A DNA stretch of 64,000 bases from Apricaphanius iberus (taxonomy: Eukaryota; Chordata; Actinopteri; Cyprinodontiformes; Aphaniidae): NCBI GenBank assembly GCA_028564705.1, contig JAPXFQ010001133.1:4292001-4356000 (forward strand). The letters are read 5' to 3'. This document shows, piece after piece, positions 1 through 13,039 of the stretch. The notes below the pieces were generated by a model. That model ran no database searches, was not told the DNA's origin, and saw only the letters and a program-made list of their open reading frames with translations. Within the stretch, counting starts at the first letter, position 1. Every line of letters starts with the position of its first letter. A program made the position numbers and the translations under genes.

Positions 1-3000
1 GGAACTGATAAATCAGGCTAAAACAATTCAAAAGGAAGTCTGCCAATTCTGCCGATAACACTTTTCAAATATCCTGACAGAATTTTGTTAGCCAAGCTCA
101 TTGATGGCTAAAGAAAGCAAGGGATTGATATTAAGCTTGCTGAAGGACATTAATGCAAAGAGTGATGGCCAGTAGTAATATGTTTTTTTACATACAAGTA
201 ACAGACAAGTGGTCTGAAATGTGGCCTAACAGATTACAAAAAACCAAGACTACAACCTTTCAGAGCTGTCCCAAAGTAAAATATAAATCATTAATAAGAC
301 AAAATGTAAAAGCAGAATTCTGAGACACTGATTTAGATTCTTTTTTCCAAACCTGATTTAGTATTTTTTTGTTGTTGTTATATCTGTTTCAGTTTTTGAA
401 GGACATTTTTTTTGAAAGACAATAAAAATGAAAGATAAAAACGTGCTGAAAGCCAAAAGAAAACAAAGGACTTACAAGATTATACTTCTTGAAAATATAT
501 ACCCCCAATAGAAGCTGTATGAAAACTAAAAAAAACAAAGTTTTTTTAAACTTAATAAACTCCCTGACGGTGCATCCTGTTGGTTGATGTTCTGAGACTG
601 AAAATGATAGAAGTTTTTGTTTAATGCATCTAATGAAAGGAAAAACTAATTACTGGAGGTGATCAAGGAAAATTTGGCCAGTCTCTTGGTGACTGAATAG
701 TGCATTTCTACATATATAACTCAAGCATTTCCAAAATCTAATATTTTCCCTTTACGTCCCCTCTGTCACATCATTAGAACTGCATCAATTCTTTGACAAA
801 ATTTCATTTTTGAAATGACATTATCTGTAAGTGCAGCACTTTGTCTCCGGAGTAGTCGCCTGCCTCAGCATTGTTGTTTAAGCCAGAAAGACTAAACAGC
901 CTCCCTGTGTGTCAGGCTAACCATCCTGCTGATACTATGCATGTACCCAATCAATGATTTAAACAACTTGCACAGAGAGAAAAGGATGGAGCAGAGTGTG
1001 ATAAAGAGGATGTCTGTGTAGCTTCACTTGTGTTTTGATACTCACATGGACATAACACTTACATGCTTGTCTCTTCGAATACTCAAAAACGTATCAAGGT
1101 GTGTATAAACATCAGAAAAGAAAGTATGGACTTTTCACCACAGGAGATGCTGAAATGGGGGCTTTTAACAAAGTGTGTGCATTTGTCTGAATTATCAAGA
1201 AATGGACGTTTATGTTTCTAGCTGACTGCATTTTCCTGGGCTTTCTTTAATGGCTTTGTGTTCCGGTGCTAAGCCGCTCCTTCCTGCATATTTCATGACA
1301 TCCTGATCTCGTCACGGTACACTTCTGCTACTCAACAGCACTTCTCCGCTTTCTTTTGTGCAGAGACGGGGTGGGGTCTTGAATTAGTTTTCTTTCTTTC
1401 TTTAATCTCATCATCTGACTGTTATTTTATAAGTTCTGCTGTGCTGTGTGCATGTAGGTCAGGATGAAATATCAGTGGGAGCACTAAATTACACAAATTA
1501 AATCAGAAGATTGGGTATTTGATGAGATATAACATCTTGAAAATGGTACACTGAGTTTGACTCTCCTTTGTTCTCTTAAACTTTCCTTAGAGGCATTAGT
1601 TCTTATTAGTTAGTTTGGCTCAAACTGGTTTTCTGCTGTGATGTCCAGTCAGGGTGGTCTGGTGAATCAAGATTTTTATACCTGTCTAAATCTAAATGGC
1701 TAATATAAGTGGTTATTTTTAGGATTTTGGAAGGTATTTGATATGCCAGGCTGAAGTCTTAACTCCGTGACTCTATACTGAACAGTGACTTTTTTTTTTC
1801 TGAATAAGAAAAGGTGTATTTTTAATGTTTCCTTTTTCTTCATCAGGACTACCATCATTTTTAGACCAGTTACAGAATTGCAGTTACAGAATTGCAAGCC
1901 TGTTCATAAGCTGGACTGTTATTTAACAGGTTGTTTTAAATAGGTTTGTCTGATTTTAACATCCTACCTCTTAAAACAAAAATGGAAAATACTATGTTTT
2001 CTCTGAAAACATTGCTTCCAGTTGTGTTGCATATTCGGGGTGGAGGGCTGGGGTTGTCATTTTCATGCAACAACAAATATTTCATTCTGAGATTCTTATA
2101 AAACATTCTTTAAAATAACAAAACTTTACAATATTTTTAGACTTTTTAACTATTAACTAATATATAATAATAATGAAAATGGCTAGAAAGAGGCAGGCAA
2201 GCAGGTAGGTGGAAAATATGTACTTTAGTTTTTATTCTTATTCTAAAAGGCAACAACTGTTTTAATAACATAATTATTTTTGCATCGGAAGGGCTTTTGG
2301 TCTGCATATAACATACTTTTTTTCTCCAACAGACTTTTTGTTTGCTTCTGGATATTAGATTTTGTGGTTAATGTCTGAAATGAGAGTAAAGAACAGTTGA
2401 GGCTCCTATGTTCAACTTTATATCTACAGTTTGAAGTGGAGCAGAGTATGAGTGAAAACAATATATAAGCTTCAGTAAACAGACTGACACAGAGTGTAGT
2501 CTGCTCACTGCTATTCAAGACACTTTAACAAAATCATCAACAGTATATTTTGACAGCAAACATGTCTGTATTGAAGGGGAAAGGCCAAGTAAGGTTTTGG
2601 ACCTAAGTAGATATACAGTATTTCCTCACTCCTACAAGTTATTAACTTCCCACTATTTGCAGCAGAAACAGAACTGGATGTTATTGTAATTACTTTTTTC
2701 AGAAAAAATTGTTTTAAAGATTTGATTACAAAATGTAAATATTTCAGGAGTGCAGAGGAGGCATGCTGTTGTGGGAAAAAGGCATTTTAAATAAAGAAGT
2801 GAGAGAGATTCCTTCATTTGATCTTGGAGGTTTAATTATATTCCAATTGATCATACAGGAGAACTGTACAGATGACCGTGAATGCTGAATGCTGCCTTTC
2901 CCAGCTCAAATGAAAATAAGTATTTATAAAGTTCAGCAACCTTGCCTCTATAACTTCTGAAGACAAAACTATTCTCTCAGGGTGGGGATTTCTCAGGATG

Positions 3001-4189
3001 AAGGCACCTGGCTCTTTAGCTTGGAATAAGTGAATCTTGACAGATACAAAACAATGGCAATAGCTTGGGTTAAATCGTAACACAATAAGAGAAACTCTCA
3101 AAACTAAGTATATAAGAAGAATCAATTTTATCAGGCAGTATGGTTTTCTCTAACCTCGATTCCCATGTGAACTCAACACCTGTTTTCTGGCCCCTCTGCT
3201 CTCAGTGTTAATAATACTAACAGATGAATCATAATGATACATTTCTCCATCACAGTCTACTCCACATTTATCTAATCTCAAAGATAAATCAAAATACTAA
3301 GGAAAATCAACAATCGACAATAACAATTACTAACCTAAGAGACGGGCAACATTCAAAAAGAAAGACAATAAAAGTGGTTCAAATAATTTCAATTATTACA
3401 TGTCACATTGAATCATATCTAACAAAATTATCTAATCTAAGCATCCATCTTAATGACATTATGTGAACTTCATAACAGCATCCCATACAAAAATCCCGCT
3501 AGGGCGTAAAATAAGCAACCTCCCAACTATGGTCGTGTTGTCCTTGCGCACGACAGGCGGGCAAAAGTATGAGACGGCCCCTAGCCCCAAGGTTGCACTC
3601 CTGTTCGGTTCCTCATTAATCAGGATGCATAAACGTAACTGCAAAACAAAGAAAAGGGGCACAATGTTAGGCAGTATCAATCCAGTATACAACGAAAATC
3701 AAAACAATTCTAAATATAAATTGAAACATGTACTCTTCCCTTAAATGAGTCAGGCATCCACAGCGTGAACCTCAAAATCAAGATCAGTCACTTGTTGCTC
3801 AGCACCACAGTGACCCTTTAAGAGGTTATACAAAAAGAAAAAATCAGTAGTAATCAACCATATTATAAAACAACAACATTCAGACTAAATCTAGGTTTTT
3901 AAACTGTTGATCTAATTATTGCTCCAAAACACAACACTAAATCTAAACTGAGAAAGTCATAAATTCCCTGCACCAAAGCTTACAGGGTCTAATTAATCCA
4001 CAAAGATCTATTTTTTCATTAAAACTCATACTCCAGCCAATTATTTAAAACAAAAAACATCCCTGTACGATATTTATGATAATCTCTATGGCATAAGCTT
4101 CTATGCAATTTCTATTAGCTGAATGAGCCAGACAAAAATCTCATCTCTCTCATGAAGTCAGCACCAATCCACCTGCTGACCATCTTAAC
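1..4189. other. Non-coding AT-rich region, upstream part or 5' intron of frmd3
   Basis: I see no exon-like open frame with splice sites here and no repeat I can name. The short open frames on both strands have biased, low-complexity composition and no recognisable motif. Around 3460-3660 there is a slightly GC-richer patch that is unlike its flanks and could be an old transposon piece, but I cannot assign it. If the first frmd3 exons lie upstream of the window, as the missing N-terminus suggests, this is part of a long 5' intron. Confidence 0.5.
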
Positions 4190-5610
4190 AAAAATCAATC
4201 AATCAATCAATCAAACTTTATTAATAAAGAGCTTTTCAAACATACAAAGTTACTCAAAGTGCTTTACAGATTTAAAATAACCCCACAACCTGGGGGGCAC
4301 CCAGGAAGCCACAGCTGACCAACGCCCCCGATGCAGGGGGCCCCCCAGAGAGGAAACATTGGCAAGAAAGATTAAAATATGTTTAAATATAAAGTTTATA
4401 AAATATAAAGTATATAAAGTATGAAACAATAAGTGTAAAACAAATAATAAAAATGCAAAGCAGATTAATAAATAAACAGTTAAAAGCTAAACTAAAAATT
4501 AAATCAGGTAAAACATGCTGAGCGGTTAAAAATATATTAATAAATAATAATTAGTTAAACGCTAAGCTAAAAAGGTGAGTCTTGAGCCTGCTCTTAAAAA
4601 CATGAACGTTCTCTGCGGCCCTGAGATCCTCTGGTAGCCTGTTCCAGAGGTGAGGGCCATAATAATGGAAAGACGCCTCACCATGAGTCTGTGTCCTGAC
4701 TTTGGGGATGACAAGGAGACGGCTGCCAGAGGAGCGCAGAGACCGCGAGGGTTCATACGGTAAAAGCATTTCTGAGCGATAAGAAGGCCTAAGACCATTA
4801 AGACACTTAAAAAACCATTAAAAGAACCTTAGAATCGATCCGAAAACATACGGGGACCAATGCAGTGATTCTAAGACCGGTGTAATGTGCTCCCGCCTCC
4901 TAGTTTTCATCAGGACACGAGCTGCTGAATTCTGTAAAAGCTGTAAACTTGAGGTAGTCTTTTTGGGAAGACCAGAAAGCAGGGCATTACAATAATCAAT
5001 TCTACTGGTGATAAAAGCATGTATTATCGTCTCCGTATTGGCCCGAGAGAGAATGGGGCGGACTCTGGCGATGTTCTTTAGGTGATAAAAACCTATTTTG
5101 GTGATGTTTTTAATGTGAGGGATAAAAGTCAGCTCAGAGTCAAAAATCACACCCAGGTTCTTCACTTGTAAAGAAGAATTAAAAGACAATGATTGTAGTT
5201 TTGGTAAAAGTTTCTCTCTCTGAGCCTCAGGACCGATAACTAAACCTCAGTTTTGTCCTGGTTGAGCTGGAGAAAGTTTTCTGCCATCCAGGATTTAATG
5301 TCTTAAAATGCAGTTAAAAAGTGCATCCATTGGCCGTGTGTCATCAGGAGACATGGAGATGTACAACTGTGTATCATCAGCATAACTGTGAAAGCTAACT
5401 CCATGTCACCTGATAACACTGCCAATAGGGAGCATATCCAGGTTAAAAAGCACTGGGCCTAAAACTGAACCCTGGGGCACACCACAAGTGATCTTATGGA
5501 TCTTAGAGGAACAGGTATCCAGACTTACCATAAAAGTCCTGTCTGTGAGGTAGGATGTGAACCATTGTTCTAGGTTCACCAGAGATCGACTACGAAGTTT
5601 CTCAACGCTC
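4190..5610 (-). mobile_element. L2-clade LINE, 5'-truncated and decayed
   Basis: Read on the minus strand, this carries the C-terminal part of a non-LTR reverse transcriptase. Near 5440-5560 lies the block TCGVPQGSVLGPVLFNL, and near 5345-5400 the catalytic block SFHSYADDTQLYISMS. These are separated by an in-frame stop just after GSVIR. Further along (4818-5189) comes a stretch with VKNLGVIFDSELTF and SRIDYCNALLSGLP, and then (4551-4769) the terminal block with LWNRLPEDLRAAENV. This order is typical of L2/CR1-group elements in fish. The 3' end is an untranslated segment closing on a tandem TTGA tail (seen as TCAA repeats at about 4195-4214). Stops and frameshifts show it is dead. The 5' limit near 5610 is uncertain. 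Confidence 0.85.
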
Positions 5611-6040
5611 TTTTTTCCCCAATAAATGCACCTGGTAGGTCTCTCAAAGAGACAGCAACACTGCAACGTGCTATCAGGACCAAAAGTAAATCTCTGTTTC
5701 ACAGAGACACGAAAGCACAGTACATTCCTATACTGTTCACAACAGCCTTCCCCCGCTGGAGGCTTCAACAGTGTACGTATTTCCACACAGGGCTTCAACC
5801 ATCTTGGGGAGCCAACATCAGTTCGTAAGCCTCAAAAGGCTTAAACTTATTTAAATGTCTCTCTGCCGGTTTACAAACGGCATCTCATCAGTGTGACTAC
5901 ACTGGAACACATCCCTGCTTTTCCATAGCTAGGGGAAATCAACTTAGCCATCATCATCGAGAATCGTGCGACATAATTTCGCGATATATCGCCGTATCGA
6001 TATTTTTCAACACCCCTAATAATTTGTAATTTTTAGATGC
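5611..6040. other. Unassigned repeat-like sequence
   Basis: This lies directly upstream of the L2 reverse-transcriptase fragment and does not continue its reading frame convincingly. Its right end (about 5960-6020) has the pattern of CG-containing ATCG/TCGATA words followed by CAACACCCCTAAT. That resembles the termini of dispersed fish DNA elements I have seen in other genomes, but no partner terminus was found nearby. Confidence 0.3.
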
Positions 6041-6119
6041 CAGAATAATGAAAGATATATTTTTTTGCCAACTATTATTATTTTCTCTCATTTTCTAAAC
6101 CTAAATGATATCGTCTTTT

Positions 6120-6880
6120 AAATGACAAGACTTGGGTCAAACAATTTTGGTATTCTTCCAAAAGCTTCCTACAAGAGCTTGCTGGATTTTTGGCCCTAAC
6201 TTTGGAAACTGAGTCAGGTTTATAGGCAGCCTTGATCATGCACGCTTTTTTTAACTTCCTATGAATTTTCCATAGGACTGAGATCAGGGCTCTGTGATGC
6301 TCACTTCAAAACAATGACTTTGGTTTTTTAAGTCCCTTTGTAACTGTAATTTTTCTGGATTCTTAGCATTATTCTAATTTTCAATTTTCAATTGATAAGA
6401 CTGAATTTTGCTCAGGTTTTGACTTGCTGGCTAAAGTATTGAGGTGTTGCTTTAATTAATTTTAATTTCCTCATAATATGCTTTCCACTTGATGCCAGCA
6501 ATTTTTTGAAGTGCAACTGCCTTACAACCTGTGGTAAATCACCTCCACAACATGATCTTGACTCCTCCAAACTTCAAAGTTGGAATAGTGTATTCTCCCA
6601 CTTTTCAAATGTAATAAAATGCTCTGTAAAAATGGTCTGTGTTTGTATAGCGCTTTTTTGTCCCTACAGATCCCAAAATGCTAGTTTTATAAATCAAAGG
6701 TGATGTCTCCAAAAATTATAATTTGTGTCCCTGAGTGCATTTTCAAACTGTAATCCAACGTTTTATGCTGTTATTGAGGTAATGGCACATGTAGGAACAG
6801 GACTGGTTTTCACAAAATTATACTCTTATACACTTTATACTGAACCATGTTCATTTCTGGGACATGAAACCTGCCTCCCT
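6120..6880 (-). mobile_element. Decayed Tc1/mariner transposon remnant
   Basis: On the minus strand, about 6540-6600 translates to a block reading PTLKFGGVKIMLWR. This matches in spacing the HGGGSIMVWG block that precedes the second catalytic Asp in Tc1 transposases. The flanking sequence keeps the general layout of a fish Tc1 copy but is broken by stops in all frames. Boundaries are approximate because no terminal inverted repeats could be paired. Confidence 0.5.
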
Positions 6881-7097
6881 TCTAGACAGAATCAGGGGTA
6901 AACCTATAAATATAAATTATTTTATTAATACAACCTGACATAAAACCAGAAAGGTTTATTCTGATTTAATCTCAGACACAGATATTATGCTAGATTTGAC
7001 CCTGTGACAGTTATTGTAAACATCTGGTTCCATATTTATTTTTAACATCTGTGTTGTTGTGGGTTAAGAGCTTATATTGTGACATACTATAATTATT

Positions 7098-7193
7098 AAG
7101 GGACGGCCCAATGCAATGCATGGAGGCAGTGCAAATCCATTGCAAAGCAATGTATTGCACTGCCTCCATGCAATTGCATGGGCAGTCCCTTAT
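7098..7193. repeat. Foldback palindrome of about 95 bp
   Basis: The left arm contains AATGCATGGAGGCAGTGCAA and the right arm its near-perfect reverse complement TTGCACTGCCTCCATGCAAT, with a loop of about 20 bases. The outer ends also pair (AAGGGAC with GTCCCTT). It forms the left terminus of the composite element. Confidence 0.85.
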
Positions 7194-8550
7194 TACTATT
7201 CACTCCTAAACTGGACTCTTATTATTTATTATTCTTCCGCCACCCTTAATGCGGGTCGTACCGTAGCGTGCACACCCACAATATATACATCAAAACGACC
7301 GGCTCGATCGCGACATCCGGGCTATTACTTTTATAAGCGATTGGAGTTACCATGGCGACGTAATTAGCGAAAAACCACCCCAAAAAAGCCCCCATAGGAA
7401 ATGAATGGGAAAATGAGTCAAAAATCATGAAAATCGACTAATTTTGAGCATTTACTGTGTCACCATACAATAACCTAAAAAATCCATTAAAAATTCAGAT
7501 TGTAGCCACGCCCGTGCTGTGTTCAGCATTGAAGACCGCATGTCGATAGCTGTTACGGTTTTGTCACAATTTGACTTTGTTCGACCCAAAGTTTGCCCCA
7601 AATCGACATTTTTAGAGTGGAGCAGCTCGTTAAGCAGAGTGTGGAGTGATGAACTTTTGGAAGGTCCTCATCAAAATTTAACTCGACGTCACGGCCACAT
7701 ATTTCGCACTAGTGACATGATTTTCGGTCATGAAATAGAGCCGCCCTTTGTGATTCTCAGGATCATTTCAAAATTTCCCTATGTCGCACGGTTTTCTCTC
7801 AGCGAGCTCTAGATCGCTCAAAGTGGAACCCAGTTTTAGGGCTTTTCGCCTATAGTTTATCATTGTGGCTGGTCAGGATTATCTCAGCCAGAGAGATGTT
7901 CCTAGTCATTTTTCTCTCGCTCCCTCTCGGACTGTGAATAAGGTAGAGGCTTCTGCTTTGGCACGAACGAAGAGAAATTATATATCTCGCTCACACTTCA
8001 AGAATTTTTCCGATACCTTGTACGGTTTTCGAATGGGAACGATTTGTTCGGCGCACTTTTGAATGAAAAAGTCTAAATCTAAGCTGTTAATCATTCTAAA
8101 GTGTCTGCAGCTGCTGCAGTTTTCACTCACACTTGTTGCTGGGGAAACGGAGCACCTTTGATCAGAGTTCACTAAAGTTCATTCCACAGTATATACACAT
8201 TTAAACCTGTGTTTAACCCCACTTAAACACAGGTTATGCTATGCAGTACTATAGAGAGAAGTACTACAAACAAGTCCATGTGTCAGTCCATCTGTCTTTG
8301 TCTTTCTGACCATGTCTGTGTCTTTCTCAGTCCCCCTGTCTGCCTGTACCATTTCATCTGTGAATAAGATAGAGAGTTGTGCTTTGAAATAATTGAACAC
8401 AAAGGATAAATATCGCTAACACTCCAATAATTTTCCTGATAGCTGCTATAGTTTTCGAATGGGAAAGGTTCGTTCGCAGCTGTTTAACACTCTGAACATG
8501 GAGAGGAGACAACAGAACATATCGCCTAAAAGTCAATGTTATATGTATGT

Positions 8551-8780
8551 TCGGATGGCGTAGTGGTTAAGGAAGAGGGTTTGCATCCCACAGGTACTGA
8601 GTTCAAATCCAGGAGCGAGCAGCAAATAATTTTTCTTTGCTGAAAGCTGAAGTGGGAGACGAGACAACAGATCATATGGCCTAAAACTCAATGCTGTATA
8701 ACTGTTGTTGTAGTGTAACTGTGAAGGAACAGAAATACAATGCAAGAGGTAGTGGGTTCGAATCCCAGGGGGAGCAAAAT
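8551..8780 (+). repeat. Two tRNA-derived, SINE-like units in tandem
   Basis: The first unit has an A-box-like TGGCGTAGTGG at 8556-8566 and a B-box-like GAGTTCAAATCC at 8599-8610. The second keeps a better B box, GGGTTCGAATCC, at 8754-8765, but its A box is degraded. Both follow a shared leader (GAGACAACAGA, then CATAT, then GCCTAAAA). The B boxes are followed by T-rich runs that could stop RNA polymerase III. They are too diverged and lack a paired acceptor stem, so they are not functional tRNA genes. Confidence 0.55.
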
Positions 8781-8864
8781 TTTTTTTTTTCTTGTTTGAA
8801 AGCTGGAACCAAAATCCCTATGTTATACACAGTACTACATTGCACTTGTATGCATTTTAGTTGA

Positions 8865-9320
8865 TTTCAGCTTTTTCAGTATATTTTCATACTAATCCTA
8901 TTAATACTAATGCCAACATCTTAGCTAGCATTAGCATGCTAGTTAGCATTACCATGCTAGCTGTTGCTAGCATTTTAGCTAATTTTAGCTTTTTGACTAT
9001 ATTTTTGTACTGAATGGGATTATAGTAATGCCAACATGTTAGCTAGCATTAGCATGCTAGTTAGCATTAGCATGCTAGCTGTTGTTAGCATTTTAGCTAA
9101 TTTTAGCTTTTTGACTATATTTTGGTACTGAATGGGTTTATAGTATTGCCAACATGTTAGCTAGCATTAGCATGCTACTTAGCATTAGCATGCTAGATCT
9201 TGTTAGCATTTTAGCTAATTTGAGCTTTTTGACTATATTTTGGTACTGAATGGGTTTATAGTAATGCCAACATGTTAGCTAACATTAGCATTAGCATGCT
9301 AGTTAGCATTAGCATGCACA
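8865..9320. repeat. 118-bp tandem repeat, about 3.8 copies
   Basis: The word GCCAACAT recurs at about 8912, 9030, 9148 and 9266, an even step of 118 bases. Each unit contains several copies of a shorter TTAGCATGCTAG-type palindromic motif. The later copies are closer to one another than to the first, which suggests growth from one side. Confidence 0.9.
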
Positions 9321-9335
9321 CCGTGGCCGTCCCTT

Positions 9336-12300
9336 CTCTAAATTTCCTGAAATTTTCTAGTTCTTAATAATATTTATGTTATTAATATATTAGTTTAATA
9401 TAGCAGTGTAGCCGAACCCAAATACAGTATTTGGAGAGGCTTAAATACAGTTTTTCATGCATACTAATTTCAAACAAATGCTTTATGACACATTTGTATT
9501 CCAGGACATTTAAAATGTCTACTGTGATGCCACCCAGGAAATGAGTCACTGGAGAGGAAAGTTCATCTGCAATTCTTGTGTTTTTAGACCGTATGATCAC
9601 GAGTCGCAAGACAGAAACCCGACTCCCATGCACCGCTGTTTCTATGACGGTGTGTAGAGAATAACCACCAAACACTGACAACATAGCTCAAAGGATAACT
9701 AAGGAGCATAGCTACATTTGGAATACAGACTATAACCTAAAACGGAGAACTTCCACAATTAACATGAACACATTACCCATAAATCTTTGCGCCGTATAAC
9801 TGCCCCAGAACTGTTCTTTTTTTTTGTTACGGTTTTGTGGCACAGTGGCCTTTATTTTGAACTCAATGACGTTCCTGTGACGTTTTCATTACTGGATTTA
9901 TGGAAGAAGATCAACCAGTATCGCATATTTATAATTATTCAAATGGATGATAACGTAAATTAGAAGTTTAATGCGAAAAAGATGGATTTTTATGCCTATT
10001 TAGAATTTTACTCGAATAAAAATACAAATACTCCCCCCCATCAACACATACAAATGCAGATACAAATACCGGCTGCTTTGTATATCCCTAGTTTAATAGT
10101 AAGGCAGGTTGGACGTCTGAGGAGATGTGTGTGTGAGGGTGTGTGCGTGTGTTCCTCATGTTTTTGTCATGGCCTATAGAAGGCCATGTTCAGTCAGATC
10201 AGCTGCAGGAGAGGCATGTCAAGATCAATACTCTTTGACCTCCTCTACGTTCCCCTCCTCATTCGGTCATGTCTCACTCCTTGTCTCTTTTGCCTCTCAT
10301 AGATCAAACGCGCATCCTCTCTCCTCCCTTTTAGCATCTTCTCCCCCACACACTTATCCTTTGCTCTACTTTTAGCTTTGTCCCCTTCAGACAACCTTTT
10401 CCTGCTAAATTATCTTTATCCTTTGGCTCCCTTGCTCTCTTCTGCTTCTCTGTGACACATCGTGTTTAATTAAGGAAGATCGCTGTTCTTCATGAGGCCA
10501 GCGTCAGTCAGCTGTCAGCGATAAAAGTCTGTTCATGTGTTCGTATGGATGTGTAACTAAAATCTGTCAAAGTTCTCAGATTAAGACAATACAAAATGTA
10601 AGATATGATTGCATTTCAGTGTTTTAACTTTTAAATGTGTCAACAGTAAATGATAAGCACAGTAAATGTAAGGAATCATAAAGATAACAGAATCACTTAA
10701 TGCTGTCTCTGTCTATGGTTCAGTCAAAGAAATGTGCAACTGTTTGTGTGAACAAACCCGACACTCTGCTCGTTTCAGCTTGTAGGCATTATTTGAAGGA
10801 ACTTATAAATAGCCTCAGTTTCTATTCTTATCCCACTCGCCAGCATCTCTTTGATGTTTTGCCCAAGATGACTAAAGAGAAATAATCCTTTCTGTGACTG
10901 CTGCTTGCAAAACAACAGGGAAACAGCGAGAGATCAGACGGCAGTGTATAATTAAGGAAGGGACTTGTCAATAGAAGCCCAAGTGGGCACGAAACTAAGA
11001 AGGTCGAAACGAGAAAATGTGGGATGTATGTATCGTAATTTCGAAAGAGTGAGACTGAAAATCGACACCACGGCCACACCAATGGGATTTTATGGCTGTG
11101 GGAAAAAAAGATTAAGTAGATTAAAACATCAAACAGATTTGAAATGAGGTTGCGGCAGCGCACAGATTCTTTTCTTACAGGAAGATGCGTAGAGTAAAGG
11201 AGAATAAACCTGGAAATATAGAGCTATAGCCTAAAAAATAAACTTTCAGATTGTAAATAAAAAAACACAACAAGAAAAGATATAAGAGTACCAAAGCACC
11301 ATTTACAGAAACCAGACTCCAATACCAGCTATAGTACATCTAGACGCCAACTTAAGAGAAGTAGTTCTTAAATTTATTAATTGAAACTAGATTCATTTAA
11401 AATATTTTTTTTTCTTTTTTTTACATTTGTATTTTACATTACATCATTCATGTATTTTACCATGCGTAATCTAGTGTTTTTTGGTCTTTGATTTCACTAA
11501 AGAAAAGAGATATAACATTTTACTGTTTTCCAGACTCCATCCTTCCCAGTATATTGCTTTTTTATAACCACATTAGGTTTTTGGAACAAAAAGTTTCTGG
11601 TAACATTTGTAATGTACTTTACTCCTTGGCTATTGGTCATATTTTATATTTCTGAAACAAATTTCAAAAGAAAATGTAAGCATAATAAAAATACAAATAC
11701 ATGTTGAGTATTTCATTAATTTTCATCAAACATTTGGCTAAATGGTTACAGTTGAAATCAATATTCACCATATCCCTGGCAGATTGAGGGTTTTAACCTA
11801 TTTTCCTTTGACACAATTAAATTTGCCAGGGGTTTGAATAGTTTTGGATTTACCTATAGACCCTTACCAACCTTGACACTATTTAGCCCACCTTTTCCCT
11901 CCCACATCAACCAGACATCAATAGAAATCAATTTTTTCCCTAGGTTGTTTACATGCAAATCTCACTTCAGTCCCGATGAGAAAGGGCACAGCTTTAAGTT
12001 TAAAACTAACCAATCAGTAATACCTATATGCCACCATAATGATTTATTGTTCCCTTTTGGGTAGCAGTTATCTTCAGTAGCATTAAGCAAGCACGTTGCA
12101 CACTTGCAAAAAAAGAAAAGTTTACCAAAATCGGGTGCCAGGAGCAGTCTTCAAATGAGGACTTCGCAGCTGCTGCTGTGTGTGCCATGAGCTGCGCTAC
12201 AGATAGAAAGAGGAGGAATATATGCATGGATTCATGATGCGTGTTGGCAAAATAAAGGGGGGAAAAAACGATATACATATCACTTCTATGATATCAATTA

Positions 12301-13039
12301 CTATTAGGCTAGAATGTTGTAAATTGTATTTCTCATTTGTCAGGAAAAAAAACTTTATGCATGTGTAATACAGAGTCAGATTTATCAAAGCTGCAGCATG
12401 TCCAGAACAAGGTCGCTAAGATGTCTATATTCTACTAATGTTGTGGAAATGGAACGCTCTTTATCATGGCCTCTATTAAATGTCAAGTTTTAGTAGAAAA
12501 CATTTTTGTCTTGAAAATATGTCATCTTAAAAGTGTTTTTAAATGCTGCCCAATTTATCATTGTGGTACTGTACATGATTACTACATTTCATTAATTGAC
12601 ATCCAGGAAGATTAGTAACCACTCCGGTGGAAAATAATGAGGATCCATGAAGATCATTTGCAGCTAGTATAGATGCGCTGAGAGTGCAATGTGTTATGAT
12701 GCCTCTTTAGGAGGAAAAAAGAGAAATATCTGCTATCAGGTGTATGGCCATTACAGTGTTAATTACTGTTAGGTTAACTTGTGTGTCAATAACATTTTTC
12801 GTTTGCCAATAATAAACTTAGGTTGAATGTGGTTGCGCAAAGTTAAGACAGTCCTTTCAGAAATGGTAAATATAGACTCTAAAATAAGCGGAGCAAAAAG
12901 TTTGATGTTTATAGTAAATCACACTGCGCCTGGAACGCCTTCTTTTTTACTTGTTCTGCTCCCAATATTTGCGTCTTCTGACAGAAATGCCCATATTGCA
13001 TATCCAGCATGGGATAAGCGCTGTGTGGTTTGCGGCGGT
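9336..13039. other. Non-coding region, no gene recognised
   Basis: It contains short TG-rich and TC-rich stretches (about 10120-10160 and 10230-10480) and scattered poly-T. About 9400-10110 includes repeated AAATACAAATA-type words and may be an old DNA element, but I could not pair its ends. Open frames here are short, have no splice context and resemble nothing known. Confidence 0.45.

Larger units (their letters stand above)
7098..9335. mobile_element. Non-autonomous DNA element with 11-bp terminal inverted repeats and internal duplications
   Basis: The left end AAGGGACGGCC (7098-7108) is an exact inverted copy of the right end GGCCGTCCCTT (9325-9335). The left end sits in a foldback: 7098-7134 pairs imperfectly with 7156-7192. 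Inside are a duplicated block (about 7925-8062 and 8345-8490, sharing GTTTTCGAATGGGAA), a duplicated tRNA-like block (about 8500-8640 and 8650-8780) and a 118-bp tandem array (8865-9320). No transposase frame is present. I could not see a convincing target-site duplication, so the superfamily is not assigned. Confidence 0.6.

Noticed and set aside
8865..9320. Evenly spaced repeats considered as a CRISPR array
   Set aside because: The unit is 118 bp with no unique spacers, and this is vertebrate DNA; it is a tandem repeat inside a transposable element.
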